From assembly GCF_003143855.1 (NCBI RefSeq), contig NZ_QFRK01000014.1:1-64000 (forward strand): 64,000 bases of DNA, in the 5' to 3' direction. Source of the DNA: Streptomyces sp. NWU339 (GTDB taxonomy: Bacteria; Actinomycetota; Actinomycetes; Streptomycetales; Streptomycetaceae). How positions within the stretch are numbered: position 1 is the first letter of the stretch; the number at the start of each line of letters is the position of its first letter. Of the stretch, positions 15,514-24,569 are shown one piece after another. A program made the translations under genes and the position numbers. Below the pieces are notes generated by a model that did not search any database, was not told where the DNA came from, and saw only the letters and a program-made list of their open reading frames with translations.

Positions 15514-15905
15514 TCAGCCTTCGGACTTGATGACCTCCATGGTCTGATGCGAGATCACCCGGCTGACTCCGGGGATGGTGACGAGCCGGGTCTTCTGGAA
15601 GACGGAGTAGGCGTCCGCGTCGGCGACGGAGACCCGAAGGAAGCAGTCGGGCACGCCGAACACCCGACGCGCCTCGACGACTTCCTCGAACGAGGCGACC
15701 GTCGCCTCGAACCGCCCCAGGGTGGCGACGTCGGTGACGGCGACCTCGACGGAGACGATCACCTCCATCCCGCGCCCCACGGCCGCCGGATCGACGACCG
15801 CCCGGTATCCGGTGATCACTCCCCGCTCTTCCAGTCTCTTGACCCGCCGCAGACAGGGCGGGGGCGTCAGCCCCACTCGGGACGCGAGGTCGACGCCGAG
15901 GTCAC
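15514..15905 (-). pseudogene. Lrp/AsnC-family regulator, 5' end deleted
   Basis: Reading leftward from about 15905, DLASRVGLTPPPCLRRVKRL is the recognition helix of Lrp/AsnC proteins. The complete RAM domain follows (VIVSVEVAVTDVATLGRFE, GVPDCFLRVSVADADAYS, VSRVISHQTMEVIK). The first 20-25 residues of the DNA-binding domain and any start codon are missing. Upstream of about 15905 the DNA instead encodes an M20 peptidase tail in the opposite direction. The remnant is about 125 codons long. It was originally probably divergent from the peptidase or aminotransferase-type gene it controlled. Confidence 0.8.
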
Positions 15906-16191
15906 CATCGAGGTCACCCGGTTCCGGCCGCCCGCCGGAACCCCGGCCGACCACCCGGCAGGAGCCGCGCTGGCGCGCTGCGTCGAAGAGGTCCGCGACG
16001 AGCCGGCCACCTTCGAGATGTGCGGCGGGATCCTGGAGAACCGCTGGTACGACCAGCTCGGCATCCCCGCGTTCGGGTACGGCGCCGGCCGCCTGGACGT
16101 CTCCCACGGCCCCCACGAACACGTCGACGAGCAGGAGCTGTTCCGGGCCGCCGCCGTCTACGCCCTCTACGCGGGCGAGGTCCTCGGATGA
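15906..16191 (+). pseudogene. M20-family peptidase/deacetylase, C-terminal fragment
   Basis: About 95 codons, in frame to TGA 16191, carry EMCGGILENRWYDQLGIPAF and GAGRLDVSHGPHEHV. This is the conserved end of M20 metallopeptidases of the ArgE/DapE type, including the last metal-ligand region (SHGP.E). The catalytic N-terminal part is absent. The fragment abuts the truncated Lrp gene back to back, so one deletion removed both 5' ends and the shared promoter. It should not be expressed as a working enzyme. Confidence 0.75.
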
Positions 16192-16460
16192 CCCCTCCCG
16201 CCCTCGCCGGGGGGGTGGCGCAGGGAGGATCCCTACCAGCGCGACCCCCGGCGCCGGTCCGAAGCAGTCGGGATCTCGACCGAGCGGGAACGCGCGCCAA
16301 CCGTCCGTGGAACCGGTGGGCGCTCTCGTCGCGGAGCCGTGCCGCTTCCGCCGCGTGCTCCTCCGGATGGTGACCGATCGTGCCGTTCACGCCTTGCGGG
16401 GACCGTCGGCCTCGAGCACCCGCCGCCGACGGCCGGGGCGGGCCGTCGTGTGCCGTCGAC

Positions 16461-16498
16461 GGTGGCCCCTCCCACGTGTGGGTGCGGGAGGGGCCACC
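16461..16498 (-). terminator. Hairpin terminator after the EF-G-like gene
   Basis: A perfect 13-bp stem (GGTGGCCCCTCCC at 16461-16473, complement at 16486-16498) lies 33 bp beyond the stop codon of the leftward EF-G-like gene. Nothing else was seen in 16192-16460. Confidence 0.75.
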
Positions 16499-16530
16499 GT
16501 CCTGTCCGCGGGCGCGGGCCGGCGTTGCGG

Positions 16531-18588
16531 CTACCGTGCCGGGACGGGTGCCGGTGCGTAGCCGGTGGGCCGGGTGGTGAAGGTGCCGCGGCCCTGGGTA
16601 CAGCTGCGCAACCGGGTCGCGTAGCCGAACAGTTCGGCCAGCGGCACCGTCGCGGTGACGACGGTGCCGCCCGGCCGGGTGGCCGAGCCGGTCACCCGGC
16701 CGCGGCGCGCGGCCAGATCGCCGAGCACCCCGCCCACCGTCTCCTCGGGCACGGTGACGGTGGCCTCCACCACCGGTTCCAGCAGCACCATCGCGCAGGC
16801 CCGCAGGGCCTCCCGCAGACCGAGCCGGCCGGCGGTGCGGAAGGCGGTGTCCGAGGAGTCCTTCACATGGGTCGCCCCGTCGGTGAGCGTGACGCGCAGA
16901 CCGGTCACCGGATGACCGCCCGACGGCCCCTCGGCCAGGGCGTCCCGGCAGCCGGCCTCGACCGCACGGACGTACTCCTGCGGCACGCGCCCACCGACCA
17001 CGACCGAGCGGAACTCGAACCCGGTGCCCAGGGTGCCCAACGGCTCGACGTCGAGCACGACGTGGGCGAACTGGCCCGCCCCGCCGTCCTGTTTGACGTG
17101 CCGGAAGACGAACCCGGACACCCCGCGGCCGACGGTTTCCCGGTAACTGACCCGGGGGCGGCCCACGTTGACGGCCGTCCCGTGATCGCGCCGGATCTTC
17201 TCCACCGCGACCTCCAGATGCAGCTCACCCATGCCGGACAGCACCGTCTGACCGGTCTCCGGGTCGGTCCGTGCCACCAGCGAGGGGTCCTCCTCGACGA
17301 GCCGCGCGAGTGCCGACGCCAGACGTCCGGTGTCGGTGGCCCGGAGCGCCTCGAGCGCCACGGACACCACGGGCTCGGCGACACCCGGGGGTTCCAGGAC
17401 CAGCGGAGCGGAGGGCGCGCACAGGGTCGATCCGGCACGGGCGGACTTCAGCCCGACCACGGCGACGATGTCCCCGGCGACCGCCCGGTCCAGCGGGGCG
17501 TGCCGGTCGGCCCGGACCCGCAGGATGCGGCCGATGCGCTCGGTGCGGCGGGCGGTCGCGTCCCACACGGTGTCTCCCCTCTCGATCGTTCCCGAGTACA
17601 GGCGCAGGTAGGTCAGTCGTCCGGTGGACGTGGCGTTCACCTTGAACGCGAGGGCGGCGAACGGCGCCTCCGGGTCGGCGGGACGGTCCTGCACACCGGT
17701 GCCGTCCTCGCGCGTTCCGCGCACGGGCGGCACGTCGAGCGGGGACGGAAGGTAGGCGAGGACGGCGTCCAGCAGCGGTTCGACGCCCCGGTTGCGGTAC
17801 GCCGAGCCGCACAGCACGACGACACCCTCGCCACTTCGGGTGAGGTCGCGCAGGGCGGAGGTGAGCGTACGGGCGCTGAGCGCGCCTGTGTCGCAGAACT
17901 CCTCCAGCGCGCCCGGATGCAGTTCGGCGACGGCCTCCTCCAGCGTCCGGCGCCGACGGCGGGCCTCCTCCCGCAGGTCGTCCGGCACGGGGCCGTCATG
18001 GGCCGTCGTACCGTCGTCGGTCCAGGTCAGCGCCCGCATGCGGATCAGGTCGACGGCACCGGTGAAGGCGCCCTCGGCACCGATCGGCAGCTGGACCACC
18101 AGGGGCGAGGGGTGCAGCCGCTCACGGATCGAGGCGACGGCGGCGTCCAGTTCAGCACCGGCCCGGTCCATCTTGTTGACGAACGCGATGCGCGGTACGC
18201 CGTGCCGGTCGGCCTGCCGCCACACCGACTCGCTCTGCGGTTCCACGCCGGCGACCGCGTCGAACACCGCGATCGCACCGTCGAGTACGCGCAGCGAGCG
18301 CTCGACCTCGTCGGCGAAGTCGACGTGCCCGGGGGTGTCGATCAGGTTGATGCGGTGACCGTCCCAGGTGCAGCTGACGGCGGCGGCGAAGATCGTGATG
18401 CCCCGGTCGCGTTCCTGCGGGTCGAAGTCGGTGACGGTGGTGCCGTCGTGCACCTCGCCCTGCTTGTGCGTGGTGCCGGTGGCGTACAGGATCCGCTCGG
18501 TGACGGTGGTCTTGCCGGCGTCGACATGGGCGAGGACGCCGAGGTTGCGGACGGTGGCGAGGGGGTCGGTGTGCAGGGGGTTGCGCAT
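16531..18588 (-). CDS. Elongation factor G paralogue (EF-G2-like)
   Basis: The start at ATG 18588 opens with NLGVLAHVDAGKTTVTERIL (G1). DTPGHVDF (G3) and NKMD (G4) are present, so the GTPase should be active. Domains II-V follow, including the domain IV/V motifs YRETVGRGVSGFVFRH and RGRVTGSATRPGG. The 685 residues match the minor EF-G paralogues found in Streptomyces beside the main fusA. Ribosome rescue, tolerance of fusidic acid-like drugs or TetM/OtrA-like protection are possible roles and cannot be told apart from sequence. The ribosome site is weak (AAAGG), and there is a 500-bp spacer upstream. Confidence 0.88.
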   Translation of the reverse strand: MRNPLHTDPLATVRNLGVLAHVDAGKTTVTERILYATGTTHKQGEVHDGTTVTDFDPQERDRGITIFAAAVSCTWDGHRINLIDTPGHVDFADEVERSLRVLDGAIAVFDAVAGVEPQSESVWRQADRHGVPRIAFVNKMDRAGAELDAAVASIRERLHPSPLVVQLPIGAEGAFTGAVDLIRMRALTWTDDGTTAHDGPVPDDLREEARRRRRTLEEAVAELHPGALEEFCDTGALSARTLTSALRDLTRSGEGVVVLCGSAYRNRGVEPLLDAVLAYLPSPLDVPPVRGTREDGTGVQDRPADPEAPFAALAFKVNATSTGRLTYLRLYSGTIERGDTVWDATARRTERIGRILRVRADRHAPLDRAVAGDIVAVVGLKSARAGSTLCAPSAPLVLEPPGVAEPVVSVALEALRATDTGRLASALARLVEEDPSLVARTDPETGQTVLSGMGELHLEVAVEKIRRDHGTAVNVGRPRVSYRETVGRGVSGFVFRHVKQDGGAGQFAHVVLDVEPLGTLGTGFEFRSVVVGGRVPQEYVRAVEAGCRDALAEGPSGGHPVTGLRVTLTDGATHVKDSSDTAFRTAGRLGLREALRACAMVLLEPVVEATVTVPEETVGGVLGDLAARRGRVTGSATRPGGTVVTATVPLAELFGYATRLRSCTQGRGTFTTRPTGYAPAPVPAR

Positions 18589-19091
18589 GGCCCGTGGCCT
18601 TTCGGTGCTCTGTGACAGGGCAGCGCGATTCCCGGACGAGACCCACAGCCGGGCGACGGGGGCACATGAGTACCCGAAAGCCGTCAAGGAAAGCGGAATT
18701 GACTGTCCGTCAATGGTCAGGTCTCGTCACGGCATCCGGTACCGGCCGCGCAGCGGGCACCGGACGGCCGAGGACACGAGGAGCACCTCGGAGCGGACGG
18801 ACCGGGTCCGGAGAACGGCTGCAGCGGTGTGGTCACGCATGGCCGGACTCCCCTCACGGTCGCGAACGCGCGACCCCACATCGAGGCAGCGCCTGCTCGG
18901 TGCCGAGTGTAGGGAGGGGCGGGCGGACGGAGCCACGGCTTTTCCCCGAGGGAGGAGGCCGACGTCCGGACCGGCGAAGCCACCGCTGCGCGACGGGGAA
19001 ACGTCAGTCGGGGGAACCGCTCGCTTTTCCCCATGTGGCGGGGATCACGTCGGAGGGAAAACCTGCGGCGCGGCTCGGGCGTCTAGCGGGT
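18589..19091. promoter_or_regulatory. Long divergent spacer with ATTGAC inverted repeat
   Basis: No gene could be supported here. At 18698-18714 a perfect inverted repeat ATTGAC-TGTCC-GTCAAT lies between the EF-G-like gene and the rightward sigma-factor operon and could be an operator for either. The rest shows no repeat or stem of note. Confidence 0.3.
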
Positions 19092-19652
19092 GTGAGATCA
19101 GTCAGGGCAGCGCTGCACGAGGTGGACGAGGAGCGTCTCGTCCGGCTGGTGGCAAAGGACGACCGTGCCGCGTTCGAGGAGTTGTACCGGCGTACGGCGC
19201 CGTGGCTGGCGGTGCGGCTGCGCCGCCGGTGTGCGGACGAGCAGATCGTCGCGGAGGTCATGCAGGAGACCTACTTGGCGGTGTGGCGCGCGGCGGGCGC
19301 GTTCGCCGGGGCCGCGGTCGGGGGGACGGCCACCGGTTGGCTGTGGACGATCGCGGCGCGCCGTCTGGTCGACGCGTTCCGGCGCAGGGCTCACCACGCG
19401 GAGCCGCCGCCGGCCGCCGCCGTGCCCGACGCGGCGCCCGCCGCCGAGGAGGAGGCGCTCGCGGCGACCGTCGGCGGTGAAGTCGGGGACGCGCTGCGGT
19501 GCCTCGCGCCGGAGCTGAGACAGGTACTGCAGGCCATGGTGCTCGACGGGCTGTCCGTCCGGGAGACCGCGGTCCTGCTCGGGCTGCCCGAGGGCACGGT
19601 CAAGACCCGTGCCCGCCGGGCCCGGATCGCGATGCGGAGGGCGCTGGCGTGA
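19092..19652 (+). CDS. ECF-type RNA polymerase sigma factor
   Basis: The start is taken at GTG 19092 (VRSVRAALHEVDEERL), giving 186 residues; the ribosome site is poor. Region 2 includes RAAFEELYRRTAPWLAVRLR and QETYLAVWRAA. Region 4 includes LRQVLQAMVLDGLSVRETAV and GLPEGTVKTRARRARIAM. It overlaps the next gene by 4 bases (GTGA). That gene encodes a zinc-finger membrane protein, so the pair should form a sigma/anti-sigma switch controlling the ABC operon behind it. A short upstream extension in the same frame is possible but unconserved. Confidence 0.87.
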   Translation: MRSVRAALHEVDEERLVRLVAKDDRAAFEELYRRTAPWLAVRLRRRCADEQIVAEVMQETYLAVWRAAGAFAGAAVGGTATGWLWTIAARRLVDAFRRRAHHAEPPPAAAVPDAAPAAEEEALAATVGGEVGDALRCLAPELRQVLQAMVLDGLSVRETAVLLGLPEGTVKTRARRARIAMRRALA

Positions 19653-20467
19653 GTGTGGAACATCCGTCGACGCGGATCATCGGAGGTTACGCGCGCGGCG
19701 GCACGGACCTCGCCGCCGACGAGGTGTGGGCCGTGGAGGCTCATCTGGAGATGTGCCGGGTGTGCCGTGACCGGCTGTCCGCCGCTGTCGGGGCCGAGGT
19801 GCCCGCCGTGGCGTCGCTGGTCGACACCGTGTGGTCCGGCCTCGAACCCCGGCTGGCGGTCACCGCCACGATGCCGCGCGGACGGCGCCGGCCGGCGCGA
19901 CTGTCGAGGTGGCTGACGCCCACGATGGTGCCGTGGCTGGCCATGGTCGTGGGCGTGACGCTGCTGGCCCTGCTGCTCGACCTGGCCGGCACCGGTTCCG
20001 GCGAGGTGTCGCTGGTGCTGCTGTTCGCGCCGATCCTGCCCGTGCTCGGCGTCGCGGCGTCCTGGTCGCGCGGTCTGGACCCGGCGTACGAACTGACGGC
20101 CTCGGTGCCCCGGGCCGGACTCCCCCTGGTGCTGCGGCGCACCGCGTCCGTGCTCGGCGCGGTCGTCCCCGCGCTGCTGGTGGGCGGATGGGTGACGGGG
20201 GTGATGGTGGCCCAGTGGCTGCTGCCCTGTCTGGCCTGGACGGTGGCGACGCTGGCGCTCGGCGGTGTCCTCGGTGTGACCCGCGCTGCCGTCGTGCTGG
20301 CCGTCGTGTGGGCCGCCGTGGTCGTGGCGCCGACCCTGGCCACCAGCCGTACGACCTTCGCCCTGCAGACGGGCGGTCTGCCCGTGTGGGGGCTGCTCCT
20401 CGCATTCGGCACCGGTGTCGTGATCGCCCGCAGAGGCGCGTACTCCGTGCCGGGAGCCCCTCGGTGA
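19649..20467 (+). CDS. Zinc-finger (zf-HC2) anti-sigma membrane protein
   Basis: This 272-residue protein starts at GTG 19649. The N-terminus has the H-x3-C-x2-C zinc motif at His32, Cys36 and Cys39 (HLEMCRVC), as in ZAS-type anti-sigma factors. About six hydrophobic segments fill residues 90-265, from WLTPTMVPWLAMVVGVTLLA onward, more than the single helix of a simple anti-sigma factor. The membrane part may belong to the ABC system encoded next. Translational coupling to the sigma gene supports an inhibitory partner role. Confidence 0.82.
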   Translation: MSVEHPSTRIIGGYARGGTDLAADEVWAVEAHLEMCRVCRDRLSAAVGAEVPAVASLVDTVWSGLEPRLAVTATMPRGRRRPARLSRWLTPTMVPWLAMVVGVTLLALLLDLAGTGSGEVSLVLLFAPILPVLGVAASWSRGLDPAYELTASVPRAGLPLVLRRTASVLGAVVPALLVGGWVTGVMVAQWLLPCLAWTVATLALGGVLGVTRAAVVLAVVWAAVVVAPTLATSRTTFALQTGGLPVWGLLLAFGTGVVIARRGAYSVPGAPR

Positions 20468-20495
20468 CTATCGGACCATCGGAAAGGAACACCAC

Positions 20496-21305
20496 ATGAC
20501 GTCCGCCGTGAGCGCGGCCGACATCGCACCGACGGCCTACGCCTGGGAGATCCGGGCCACCGGGCTGAAGGTCAGGGTCGGCAGGAACCGAATGGCCGTC
20601 GACGGCCTCGACCTGTCGCTGGGCACCGGCGTCCACGGGCTCCTCGGCCCCAACGGGGCGGGCAAGACCACCCTCATCCGGACCCTGGCCACCGTACTGC
20701 GCCCCACCGAGGGCACCCTGGAGCTGCTCGGCGAGCCCGCGGGCGGCCGGGGCGAGCACCGTGCGCTGCGCCGCCGAATCGGCTATCTGCCGCAGGAGTT
20801 CGGCTACTACAAGCGTTTCACGGTGCGCGAGTTCGTCGAGTACATGGCGTGGCTGAAGGAGGTGCCGAAGGCGGAGATCCCCGCGGCGGTGCAGCGCGCC
20901 GTGGAGCGGGTGGGTCTGGCGGACCGCGCCGACGAGAGGATGAAGGCCCTCTCGGGCGGCATGGTGCGCAGGGTCGGCATCGCCCAGGCCATCGTCAACG
21001 ACCCGACGATCCTGCTGCTGGACGAGCCGACGGTCGGTCTGGACCCGGCGCAGCGGCTGCGCTTCCGCGAGCTGCTCCAGGAGTTGGGTACGGACACCTG
21101 TGTGCTCGTCTCGACCCATCTGGTGGAGGACGTCGCCGCCGCCTGCACCGACGTGGTGCTCTTCGCCGAGGGCCGGCTGGTCTTCCAGGGCCCTCCGGAC
21201 GAGCTGGCCTCGGTGGGCGGCCCCGAGCACGCGGGGGACAGCCCGCTGGAGCGCGGCTACTCGGCGCTGCTGCTCAACCCCGAGCAGGGAAGGGGCACAT
21301 GGTGA
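20496..21305 (+). CDS. ABC transporter ATPase
   Basis: ATG 20496 follows a GGAAAGGA site, 28 bp after the anti-sigma gene. Walker A is GPNGAGKT, the Q-loop LPQEFGYY, the signature LSGGMVRR and Walker B ILLLDEPTVGLDPAQ. At 269 residues it is a normal stand-alone ABC-2 ATPase. Its end overlaps the start of the adjacent permease gene (ATGGTGA at 21299). The transported substrate is unknown; sigma/anti-sigma control suggests an envelope or stress role. Confidence 0.92.
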   Translation: MTSAVSAADIAPTAYAWEIRATGLKVRVGRNRMAVDGLDLSLGTGVHGLLGPNGAGKTTLIRTLATVLRPTEGTLELLGEPAGGRGEHRALRRRIGYLPQEFGYYKRFTVREFVEYMAWLKEVPKAEIPAAVQRAVERVGLADRADERMKALSGGMVRRVGIAQAIVNDPTILLLDEPTVGLDPAQRLRFRELLQELGTDTCVLVSTHLVEDVAAACTDVVLFAEGRLVFQGPPDELASVGGPEHAGDSPLERGYSALLLNPEQGRGTW

Positions 21306-22699
21306 ACGTCCGCGTCCTGCGCATCGAACTGAAGCGCTCCGTCGCCCCGTGGGCCGGCGCCGTGGTCCTGACGGCGGCGGCGGCGTTCCTGTACCTGGTG
21401 AACGGCGGGTGGTGACGGGGCACCACGGCGTGGACGGCCCAGTGGACGTCCATGGCCCTGTGGACCCGCTCCCTGCTGTTCTACCTGTGGCCGCTCGCCG
21501 TGGGGCTCGGGGCGCTGCAGGGCCTGCGCGACCACCGCTCGAAGATGACCGAGCTACTGACGAGCACCCCGCGGCCCGCCCGGCACCGCGCGGCCGCGCT
21601 GGCGGGCACGACGGCGATCACCCTGGCCTCGGCCTTCGCGCTCCTCGTCCTCGTGGGCGCGGTCCAGGTGGTCGCCCACACCGAGTACACACACCTCGGA
21701 TGGCTGCCGATCTCACTGGTGGGGGCACTCTTCCTCGTCGCGGGCGCGGTACTGGGCATGGGAGCCGGGCGGGCCCTGCCGTCCGCGCTCACCCCGCCCG
21801 CGCTGGCCATGGGCGCCTTCGTGTTCACGGCCCTCATGCACATGTCGTTGGGCCGGACGGAGACGGTCACGCAGGAGGGGTACCCGAGCACGGAGCCGAA
21901 CCGCATCTCGCTGCTGTCGCCGACAGTGGAGGAGGTGCGCGATGTGCTCGTCACGCTCTCCGCCTCCGTGCACGTCGGGCAGACGATCTGGCTGCTCGGC
22001 ATGGCCGCGACCGGCTTCGCGCTGCTGGTCGCCACGACCCGGCGCGCCCGGCTGATCGCCCTGACGCCCGTCCTGGCGGGCGCGGTGCTCGCCCTGCTCG
22101 TCCTCCCCTCCGACCCGCGCCGGATGTACGTCGTCGACGAGGCCGCCGCGGAATTGGTGTGCGACGGCCCGGTGTGCGTGACGAAGACGCAGCAGGCACG
22201 ACTCACCGACATCGCGGGTCCCGGTAAGGAGGCACTGCGCCTGCTGCACGATGCCCTGGGCGACCGGGCGCCGGTCTCGGTCCGGGAGAACACCGCCGTA
22301 CTGCCGGACGGCGCCATGCCGCAGTGGTCCGGCAAGACCGTGCTCTTCGACTTCGACGACGGCGTCATCGCCGCCGCGAAGGGCGAGGAACTGACCCGGG
22401 CCCTGATCGCCGAGGCCATGGTGCCGGGGTGCACCCCTGTCGGCTGGAGCGGCTGGGGGAACGAGGACTTCGCGCAGGCCGTCGCGGTGGGTTGGGTCCT
22501 CGGGGACCTCAGGCCGCTTCCCGGCACGGAGTCGGCAGGTCTGCGCAGCGAGGTCGAGGCCGAGACCCGCCCGGTGTGGAAGGAACTCAAGGCGCTGCCG
22601 CGGGCCGAGCAGCTCTCGCGGATCAACGCGATGCGCGCCGCCGCGCTCTCCTGCGAGGGCGACGCCTTCGAGGCTCTGTCCGGCGGTGCGTCCCGGTGA
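21299..22699 (+). pseudogene. ABC-2-type permease interrupted by in-frame TGA
   Basis: From ATG 21299 the frame reads MVNVRVLRIELKRSVAPW and a first membrane helix ending LVNGGW, then TGA at 21413-21415. The same frame continues without gap as RGTTAWTAQWTSMALWTRSL and then about 415 more residues. These carry further membrane segments and a soluble C-terminal domain (AAAELVCDGPVCVTKTQQ, then the rest to 22699). TGA replaces an expected second Trp. A downstream ATG at 21452 could restart a protein lacking the first helix. The gene is either inactivated or mis-sequenced. Confidence 0.8.
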
Positions 22700-23271
22700 G
22701 ATGGCTGACGCTGTACGCGCGCTCGCGTCAGGTCCCCGCGTCGCTCGCCGCGGTGGTGATCGGCGCGGTGGCAGCGTGGGTACTCTCCCGGAACGGGGGC
22801 GGGGAGCCCGGTGATCTGCGACTCCCCGCGCTCGTCCTCGCCACGGGGGCGATGGCGGCCTCGATCGGGCTCAGCGGGCAAGACCTCGCGCTGGACCGGA
22901 CGGCCGCGATCCGCTGGGTGCCCCGCAGAGCGACGCACGTGTTGCTCGCCGGCGCGGTCGTCGGCACGGCGCTGCTCACCGTGCAGGCCATGGGCGAGGA
23001 CATGGCCACCACCGCGTTCGTCGTCCGGGACAGCGCGGGCCTGATGGGCCTGGCCGCCCTGGGCGCGGCGCTGTCGGGCGGGCAGTACGCGTGGACGCTG
23101 CCGTTCGCCTGGCTCTCGTTCTCGTTCTTCGCCCCGCCCCCGGCGGGTGTGCCGACGCAGGTGGCGTCCTGGATGCTGCTGCCACCCGGCACGGCGGCGG
23201 GCACCTGGACGGCCCTGGCCCTCACGGTCGCCGGCACCGCGGCGTACGCCCTCGCGGGCCCGCGACGGTGA
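22696..23271 (+). CDS. Membrane protein, last gene of the sigma/ABC operon
   Basis: GTG 22696 overlaps the previous stop (GTGA). The 191-residue product has about five hydrophobic segments (SLAAVVIGAVAAWVLS, LVLATGAMAASIGLSG and ALTVAGTAAYALAG among them) and no soluble domain. It is probably a second permease subunit for the ATPase encoded upstream. I do not recognise a specific family. Confidence 0.75.
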   Translation: MRWLTLYARSRQVPASLAAVVIGAVAAWVLSRNGGGEPGDLRLPALVLATGAMAASIGLSGQDLALDRTAAIRWVPRRATHVLLAGAVVGTALLTVQAMGEDMATTAFVVRDSAGLMGLAALGAALSGGQYAWTLPFAWLSFSFFAPPPAGVPTQVASWMLLPPGTAAGTWTALALTVAGTAAYALAGPRR

Positions 23272-23277
23272 CCGGAC

Positions 23278-23315
23278 CGGGCCACCGGATCGGGCCACCG
23301 GATCGGGCCACGGCC
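23278..23315. repeat. Short 13-bp tandem repeat
   Basis: The unit CGGGCCACCGGAT is repeated almost three times immediately after the end of the rightward ABC operon. It may act as a weak terminator or be slippage. The rest of the spacer to 23477 shows nothing supportable. Confidence 0.4.
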
Positions 23316-23477
23316 GTGATCGTGCGCCATGACCGTTCCCGGCACTTCCGACGCACAGCGGCCGTCCCGCCCCGTTGCGGATCGGGGCAGTGTCTCCTGG
23401 CCGCACCCATCGCCGCTCCGCTCGCAGGCTTCCGGGCCGACCGGTTCCACCCGGCCCCGGCCGACATGGAGACCCGT

Positions 23478-24569
23478 CTACCCTCGTTGCAGATCTCCGC
23501 AGTTCACCTGTGCGAGGAGCGGCGGTTCGGACTCCCCTTCGTAACCGAGGTGGAGTTCCCTCCGTGCCCGGGTGGCCATGACGTAGTAGGACATCCGCAG
23601 TGCGGCGGAGGTCGGGTCGGTCGCGGCGTCCTCGTGGGTGTCGGGGATGACGACCGTGTCGAACCCCAGCCCCTTGGCGCTCCGGCGGTGCACGATCACG
23701 ATGCCGGGCCGGCCGAGGTCGAGGTTGCGGTACATACCGCCCTTCGACTCCGAGGTGTACAGCTGGGGCTTGAGCCGCGGCGCCCGGTTCTGGATGCTGC
23801 CGAGCAGGGAGAACTGGGTGTGCTTGGAAGCGGCGATCACCCCGATGCTCTTCTTGGGCTGCGTCTCGGCCAGCAGGGCGAGCAGGTCCGCGACGCCCCG
23901 CTCGTGGAAGCGGTGCAGGCGCGGCGGTGGACCTTGGCGGGTCGGCAGGGCAGGGGTGCCGGTTCCGGTGCCGGTGTGGAAGTGCGCGGCGAAGGACGCG
24001 ATCTGCTCGGTGTTGCGGTGGTTGCCGGCCACATCGTGGCGGGTGCACTTGCCCAGGTTCCGGGCGATCTCGTCGAGGGTGGAGTTGGTGTCGGTGAGCC
24101 GCTGGCACTCGTCCGCGTAGACGGTCGTGCGCGCCTTGAGCATGCGGACGAGCACGTAGAACTCCGGGGGAAGGTCCTGGCCTTCGTCGACGACCAGGGC
24201 GGCGCCGACGGCTCCCGCCGGTTCGGCGGCCCGGTTGAGGAGGGCGTCCCAGTCGTACCAGCCGTCGCCGCCGGCCGGCGGGGTGGTTCCGTACCACTCG
24301 GCGAGCCAGCTGTGGACGGTCATGACGCGGACCGAGCGGTCCGCGGGCCCCAGTGCGTGCACCGTACCGGCGAGCGACTGCCGCAGCAGGTTGGAGTAGG
24401 TCAGCAGGACCACCGGTGTGCCGGTGAGGGCCAGCATGACGGCCCGCTGGGCCGCCAGGACGCTCTTGCCGCTGCCCGGCGGGCCGCTGATCAGATGGTT
24501 GCCGTCGAAGGGCAGCTCGTCGAGGCCGGCCCGCTGGTCGGGGTCGAGGTCGAGGTAGGTGACGGTCAC
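23478..24569 (-). CDS. Small UvrD/Rep-type superfamily 1 helicase in a DISARM-like operon
   Basis: The start at GTG 24569 overlaps the drmB-like stop (GTGA), so it is the fourth gene of the leftward operon. Walker A is SGPPGSGKSVLAAQ (about residues 28-41) and the Q-type Walker B VVDEGQDLPPEFY. Motif V is KGLGFDTVVIP and motif VI YVMATRARREL. At 363 residues it is much shorter than UvrD (about 720), lacking most of the 1B/2B inserts. It could unwind or survey DNA, but the motor may be minimal. It occupies the place where class 1 DISARM usually has the phospholipase-D-like drmC; no such gene is seen. Confidence 0.82.
   Translation of the reverse strand: MTVTYLDLDPDQRAGLDELPFDGNHLISGPPGSGKSVLAAQRAVMLALTGTPVVLLTYSNLLRQSLAGTVHALGPADRSVRVMTVHSWLAEWYGTTPPAGGDGWYDWDALLNRAAEPAGAVGAALVVDEGQDLPPEFYVLVRMLKARTTVYADECQRLTDTNSTLDEIARNLGKCTRHDVAGNHRNTEQIASFAAHFHTGTGTGTPALPTRQGPPPRLHRFHERGVADLLALLAETQPKKSIGVIAASKHTQFSLLGSIQNRAPRLKPQLYTSESKGGMYRNLDLGRPGIVIVHRRSAKGLGFDTVVIPDTHEDAATDPTSAALRMSYYVMATRARRELHLGYEGESEPPLLAQVNCGDLQRG

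Noticed and set aside
16531..18588. TetM/OtrA-type tetracycline resistance protein
   Set aside because: Sequence layout fits EF-G paralogues at least as well, and no tetracycline-related neighbours are present, so the resistance name is not justified.
23278..23315. Possible CRISPR-like repeat
   Set aside because: The units are contiguous with no spacers and too short; simple tandem repeat.
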